Positions 60,902 through 64,000 of a DNA stretch of 64,000 nucleotides are shown here, one piece after another. Within the stretch, counting starts at the first letter, position 1, and every line of letters starts with the position of its first letter. Source of the stretch: Croceivirga sp. (lineage in GTDB: Bacteria > Bacteroidota > Bacteroidia > Flavobacteriales > Flavobacteriaceae); assembly GCA_028284285.1 (NCBI GenBank), contig JANQSA010000051.1, forward strand, positions 1-64,000, given 5' to 3'. The notes beneath the pieces are model-generated. The model saw only the letters and a program-made list of their open reading frames with translations. It made no database searches and was not told the origin of the DNA. The position numbers were made by a program, and so were the translations under genes.

Positions 60902-62263
60902 GTGTTTACAGACATTTTTATAAAAAAGAAGTTATTTCTTTTATTGCTTACAGGGGTAATACATCTCCATTGCCTTGAGTCGCTATGTCAACTTCAATCG
61001 GGTCCAATGGTAGGGTATTCTACTATGCGTGAGGTGCTCCTTTGGGTGCAAACCACGAATGCGGCCGAAGTTCATTTTGAGTACTTCGAAAAAGGAAAGC
61101 CCGATGAGCGGTTCCAAACTAAAAAATACCTTACCGGATCTGAGCAGGGTTTTGTTGCCAAACTGGTCGCTAACCAGATCCTTCCCGGAAAAACCTATCA
61201 ATATGAATTATTCATTGATGGAACTAAAATTGACCGGAACTATCCCATGGAATTCCAATCGCAAACGCTTTGGCAATGGCGTACAGATCCTCCGGACGTA
61301 AAATTTGCGATCGGTAGTTGCAGTTATGTGAATGAAGAGCGTTTTGACCGTCCTGGTAAACCCTATGGTAGTGATTTCGAGATCTTTGAGGCGATTCACC
61401 AAAAACGACCGGATTTCATGCTCTGGTTAGGGGATAATACCTACCTCCGCGAGGCCGATTGGAACTCCAGAACGGGTTTTTTACATCGATATACACATAC
61501 CCGTTCGCTACCCCAATTACAACCCTTGCTGGCGTCCGCTCATCATTATGCTATTTGGGATGACCACGACTACGGGCCCAATAACTCCGATGGTAGCTTT
61601 TGGGGTAAGGAGACCGCTTCGGAAATATTTAAGCTATTTTGGGGAAATCCCAACTACGATGTAATAGGTAAAGGAGGAATAACCGGTTCTTTCCAGTGGG
61701 CGGATCTCCACTTCTTTTTATTGGATAATCGCTATTTCAGAACTTCCAATACTAATTTTGCCACCGAACGCGAAATGTTGGGAAAAACACAAATTGATTG
61801 GTTAATTAATGCTTTGGCTTCCAGCAATGCACCTTTTAAGTTTGTCGCGGTGGGAGGTCAGGTGTTAAGTACGGAGGCCATGCACGAGAATTATGCTACT
61901 TTTCCCAAAGAGCGGCGGTATCTGCTTGACAAGATTCGGGAAGCTAAGATAGAAGGGGTTGTTTTTTTGGATGGTGATAGGCACCATACGGGACTCAGTA
62001 GAATGAAGGAAAGCGAGAATGTTTACCCTTTATATGACCTAACCTGTTCTTCTCTTACAGCCGGAGCGCATCCGGACAATGAAGAATTGAACCAATACCG
62101 GTTGGAAGAAACCTTGTTTGGAGAACATAATTTCGGAATACTAACGGTTACCGGGCCCCGTACCGCACGTGTACTCAACATGTGCATATATGATAAAGAT
62201 GGAAAGGAAGTATGGAGCAGGGACATCCATGCAAAAGAACTGACGTATACATCGGGCGGGTAA
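60902..62263 (+). CDS. PhoD-type alkaline phosphatase family protein
   Basis: 453 residues from a GTG at 60902; signal-peptide-like N terminus to about residue 30. Metallophosphatase motifs: FAIGSCSYVNE, MLWLGDNTYLREADW, AIWDDHDYGPNN and GVVFLDGDRHHTGL. PhoD-like enzymes are calcium/iron phosphodiesterase/phosphatases, exported. A short Fn3-like domain precedes the catalytic domain. Not in an operon with its neighbours. Confidence 0.9.
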   Translation: MFTDIFIKKKLFLLLLTGVIHLHCLESLCQLQSGPMVGYSTMREVLLWVQTTNAAEVHFEYFEKGKPDERFQTKKYLTGSEQGFVAKLVANQILPGKTYQYELFIDGTKIDRNYPMEFQSQTLWQWRTDPPDVKFAIGSCSYVNEERFDRPGKPYGSDFEIFEAIHQKRPDFMLWLGDNTYLREADWNSRTGFLHRYTHTRSLPQLQPLLASAHHYAIWDDHDYGPNNSDGSFWGKETASEIFKLFWGNPNYDVIGKGGITGSFQWADLHFFLLDNRYFRTSNTNFATEREMLGKTQIDWLINALASSNAPFKFVAVGGQVLSTEAMHENYATFPKERRYLLDKIREAKIEGVVFLDGDRHHTGLSRMKESENVYPLYDLTCSSLTAGAHPDNEELNQYRLEETLFGEHNFGILTVTGPRTARVLNMCIYDKDGKEVWSRDIHAKELTYTSGG

Positions 62264-62308
62264 AGCATTATCATTATCTGACCAATTCGGTATGCTGCTT
62301 GGGTAATG

Positions 62309-62977
62309 CTATTCCTTGAAACCGCCCTTGAGCAGTCCGTAGAATTCGTTTCGAAGTTGATCCTCTTTGAAACGTCCCCCATACTCCACAGTAGTGGTAA
62401 AACTGTCTTTATCTTTTATCCCCCTTGAGGAAACACAAAGATGTTTGGCATGAACCATAACAATTACATCTTCTGTTTCCAAAGTTTCTTGCAGATCATT
62501 CAAAACTTGAAGGCAAAGACGTTCCTGTACCTGCGGGCGATGGGCGTAATAATCAACCAATCGATTAATTTTGGACAGTCCAACAACTTTATGCTTTGGA
62601 ATATAACCTACATGCGCATGTCCTGTAATGGGCAAAAAGTGGTGCTCGCAGGAGGAGTCAATGGTGATATCCTGCTCCACCAACATTTTTTGATAGCCGT
62701 ACTTGTTGGCAAAAGTGGATATTTTGGGCCGATTGTCCGGATTTAACCCGTAAAATAACTCTTTTACGTACATCTTGGCAAAGCGGTAGGGGGTGCCGGA
62801 AAGGCTGTCGTCGTTAAGGTCCAGCCCCAGAGTTTCCATTATTTTCTGAAAATGATGTTGGATGAGATCAATCTTTTCATTATCTGAAAGGGCAAATGCA
62901 TTCTCCGTCATTGGGGTTTCCAGGGAGGTAGCAATATGTTGGTCGCCTAAGGCCTCAATTTTTTCTATATCCAGCAT
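62309..62977 (-). CDS. folE: GTP cyclohydrolase I, second paralogue
   Basis: 222 residues, the same length as E. coli FolE, with ligands Cys110, His113 and Cys181 at identical positions (SSCEHHFLPI and AKHLCVSSRG). GLSKINRLVDYYAHRPQVQERL also follows the E. coli form closely. Catalyses the same reaction as the 59.8-kb copy. It is 12 nt downstream of merC, on the same strand, so probably co-regulated with it by the palindrome at 63464-63484. Confidence 0.94.
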   Translation of the reverse strand: MLDIEKIEALGDQHIATSLETPMTENAFALSDNEKIDLIQHHFQKIMETLGLDLNDDSLSGTPYRFAKMYVKELFYGLNPDNRPKISTFANKYGYQKMLVEQDITIDSSCEHHFLPITGHAHVGYIPKHKVVGLSKINRLVDYYAHRPQVQERLCLQVLNDLQETLETEDVIVMVHAKHLCVSSRGIKDKDSFTTTVEYGGRFKEDQLRNEFYGLLKGGFKE

Positions 62978-62989
62978 GAGTAATAAATC

Positions 62990-63409
62990 TTAAATATTGG
63001 AGTGTTCTTCAACGCAATAACCGTCTTTTTCAAATTGGCAATACCTGTGGTTGTATAAATGGAAGAAAATTAGCCCCACTGCAGGCACATAAATGGCCTG
63101 TTCGACAAGTGGCACTATAGCAAGTTTTTCATTTAGTACTACAAGCAATAATAGTGCCCAGCTCACCCATAATGCCACCCGCATCCATCTTTTAGATGTT
63201 GTCTTGCCGGACCACCAAATAGCAAGCAGGGAGATGAACAAAAAGACGAAATCCAGAATTCCCCACCACTGCAGATGGGCCTCCCCATCACTTATCAAAC
63301 CCGCCTGTGCTACAAACAGAAATGGAGTGGCCAGGCAATGTACCAGGCATAACCCACTGGCCCATGCACCAATTATATCTGATTTTGATGTAAACAGTAC
63401 GGATTTCAT
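62990..63409 (-). CDS. MerC-domain membrane protein
   Basis: 139 residues from the ATG at 63409 (MKSVLFTSKSD); the frame could start at 63457, but that codon lies beyond the candidate promoter. Four hydrophobic helices; the first carries GLCLVHCLATPF, the CxxC-like metal motif of MerC. The C terminus has a second Cys-rich segment (YCQFEKDGYC). MerC proteins transport mercury or other soft/zinc-like metals. It precedes folE by 12 nt. Confidence 0.85.
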   Translation of the reverse strand: MKSVLFTSKSDIIGAWASGLCLVHCLATPFLFVAQAGLISDGEAHLQWWGILDFVFLFISLLAIWWSGKTTSKRWMRVALWVSWALLLLVVLNEKLAIVPLVEQAIYVPAVGLIFFHLYNHRYCQFEKDGYCVEEHSNI

Positions 63410-63443
63410 ACGATTCCCTTGGTCGTTTAAATTAAAATGGATA

Positions 63444-63451
63444 CAAAAATA
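63444..63451 (-). promoter_or_regulatory. Candidate -7 element of the merC-folE operon
   Basis: Minus-strand TATTTTTG; 17 nt upstream is a TTG that forms part of the palindrome at 63464-63484. The predicted start is near 63438, about 29 nt before the merC ATG. Confidence 0.6.
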
Positions 63452-63463
63452 GCCCAAATTTTT

Positions 63464-63484
63464 AAATGCAACTTAGTTGCATTT
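63464..63484. promoter_or_regulatory. Perfect 10-1-10 palindrome, candidate metal-repressor operator
   Basis: Arms AAATGCAACT and AGTTGCATTT flank a central T without a mismatch. The core fits the 7-1-7 arrangement (TGCAACT, T, AGTTGCA) typical of Fur/Zur-family boxes. It covers the upstream promoter element of merC and sits beside the -7 element of the divergent ABC gene, so one bound repressor could control both. No regulator gene is inside the window. Confidence 0.7.
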
Positions 63485-63494
63485 ACATTTCCTT

Positions 63495-63502
63495 TATTTT
63501 TG
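63495..63502 (+). promoter_or_regulatory. Candidate -7 element of the ABC transporter gene
   Basis: TATTTTTG, 14 nt before the ATG at 63517. A TTG 15 nt upstream lies within the palindrome; that spacing is slightly short. Confidence 0.5.
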
Positions 63503-63516
63503 TATAAATAATTCTA

Positions 63517-64000
63517 ATGATAAAAACAGCAGGACTAAATTTTGCATATTCCGGAGAACAAAGCTTTGATTTTCCGGATATTGATTTAGTTCCGGGGGAA
63601 CATTTGCTCATTTTGGGACCCTCCGGGGTTGGAAAAACCACCTTACTACATTTGCTCTCCGGGATACTACCGGCATCAAGCGGAAAAATTTTTATTGATG
63701 ATGTTGAAATCACCGCTTTGGACCGAAAAGCTTTGGATAGATTTCGCGGCGCCCAGGTGGGATTAATTTTCCAACAATACCATTTTATAAAGTCGTTGAA
63801 TGTAGATGAAAACCTTCAATTACGACAGCGCTTTCCAAAAAAAATGAAGGATAATGAGCGACGCTATCGTCTTGCCGAACGATTGGGACTTTCAAAACAG
63901 CTTAAGAAAAAGGTAACACAACTCAGCCAGGGGCAACAACAACGGCTTGCCATAGCACAGGGGGTAATACACCAACCTAAAGTAGTGTTTGCCGATGAAC
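63517..64000 (+). CDS. ABC transporter ATP-binding protein (partial, cut by window end)
   Basis: 161 residues are visible, from MIKTAGLNFAYS. Walker A GPSGVGKTTLL, Q-loop LIFQQYHF, signature LSQGQQQRLAIAQ (Gln in place of the second Gly) and the start of Walker B VVFADE. MacB/LolD-like branch; a permease is expected downstream. Divergent from merC-folE, with a shared palindrome. The gene runs out of the window. Confidence 0.88.
   Translation, partial: MIKTAGLNFAYSGEQSFDFPDIDLVPGEHLLILGPSGVGKTTLLHLLSGILPASSGKIFIDDVEITALDRKALDRFRGAQVGLIFQQYHFIKSLNVDENLQLRQRFPKKMKDNERRYRLAERLGLSKQLKKKVTQLSQGQQQRLAIAQGVIHQPKVVFADE

Noticed and set aside
63093..63452. Plus-strand frame of 119 residues opposite merC
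   Set aside because: Antisense shadow of the MerC protein, which has clear membrane helices and a metal motif.
63464..63484. Attachment site or transposon end
   Set aside because: The palindrome is single, lies exactly on divergent promoters and is not flanked by integrase or direct repeats.

Overview
The window looks like a chromosomal segment of a marine-type member of the Flavobacteriaceae (phylum Bacteroidota). Supporting signs are promoters of the Bacteroidota type (a TTG or TTTG box upstream of TAnnTTTG), TonB-receptor-like outer-membrane proteins with an N-terminal carboxypeptidase-regulatory domain, DUF4834, YfhO, BatA and TIGR02757 family proteins, and a capnine-type sulfonolipid gene pair. 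I see no rRNA, tRNA, CRISPR array, phage or insertion sequence. It is gene-dense core DNA with a few repeat-rich gaps.

Layout. 0-8.5 kb: a secreted beta-sandwich protein, an acyl-CoA carboxylase beta subunit, EttA, a lipoprotein metallo-hydrolase, a coiled-coil protein and fumarase C. 8.5-17 kb: an outer-membrane barrel with a small periplasmic partner, prfB with its programmed frameshift, a zinc metalloprotease with threonine aldolase, DUF1508 and YbaB. 17-24.9 kb: a lipoprotein prolyl-oligopeptidase-family peptidase, the cysteate synthase-like and cysteate acyltransferase-like pair (candidate capnine/sulfonolipid genes), then a convergent fructosamine kinase/GNAT pair and an outer-membrane protein. 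24.9-30.4 kb: a four-gene surface-glycan-like operon (DUF4834, YfhO, glycosyltransferase, flippase). 30.4-34.2 kb: an Arg/Asn-rich secreted repeat protein and a nest of short palindromic repeats around DUF5694 and SRPBCC genes. 34-43 kb: uvrA, an ECF-type sigma factor with a foldable leader and a 47-residue downstream ORF, a cysteine-free endonuclease III, bcp, a conserved protein of unknown function, an MBL hydrolase and an esterase. 43-47.5 kb: BatA-VWA, a dihydroorotase-like protein without its HxH metal ligands, a DUF4870-like protein and a glycosyltransferase fused to a Rossmann-like domain. 47.7-57 kb: secreted hydrolases (GDSL, S10), a Tat-exported oxidoreductase, an FN3 protein, a PhoX-like lipoprotein and a di-heme peroxidase. 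57-64 kb: TIGR02757/CPBP/LolD-like operon, msrA-folE, PhoD, a second folE with merC, and a divergent ABC ATPase cut by the window end.

How the genes work together. The clearest joint pathway is sulfonolipid synthesis (cysteate formation, then acylation to 3-ketocapnine), expected to serve the outer membrane and gliding of such bacteria. A perfect 21-bp palindrome between merC-folE and the ABC gene suggests shared control by a metal-sensing (Fur/Zur-like) repressor. Several neighbours are translationally coupled through 4-nt start/stop overlaps, and four convergent gene pairs share a 4-nt bidirectional stop.

Limits. Family names come from reading the proteins, without database searches. Promoters and hairpins were found by eye. 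Base composition was not computed.
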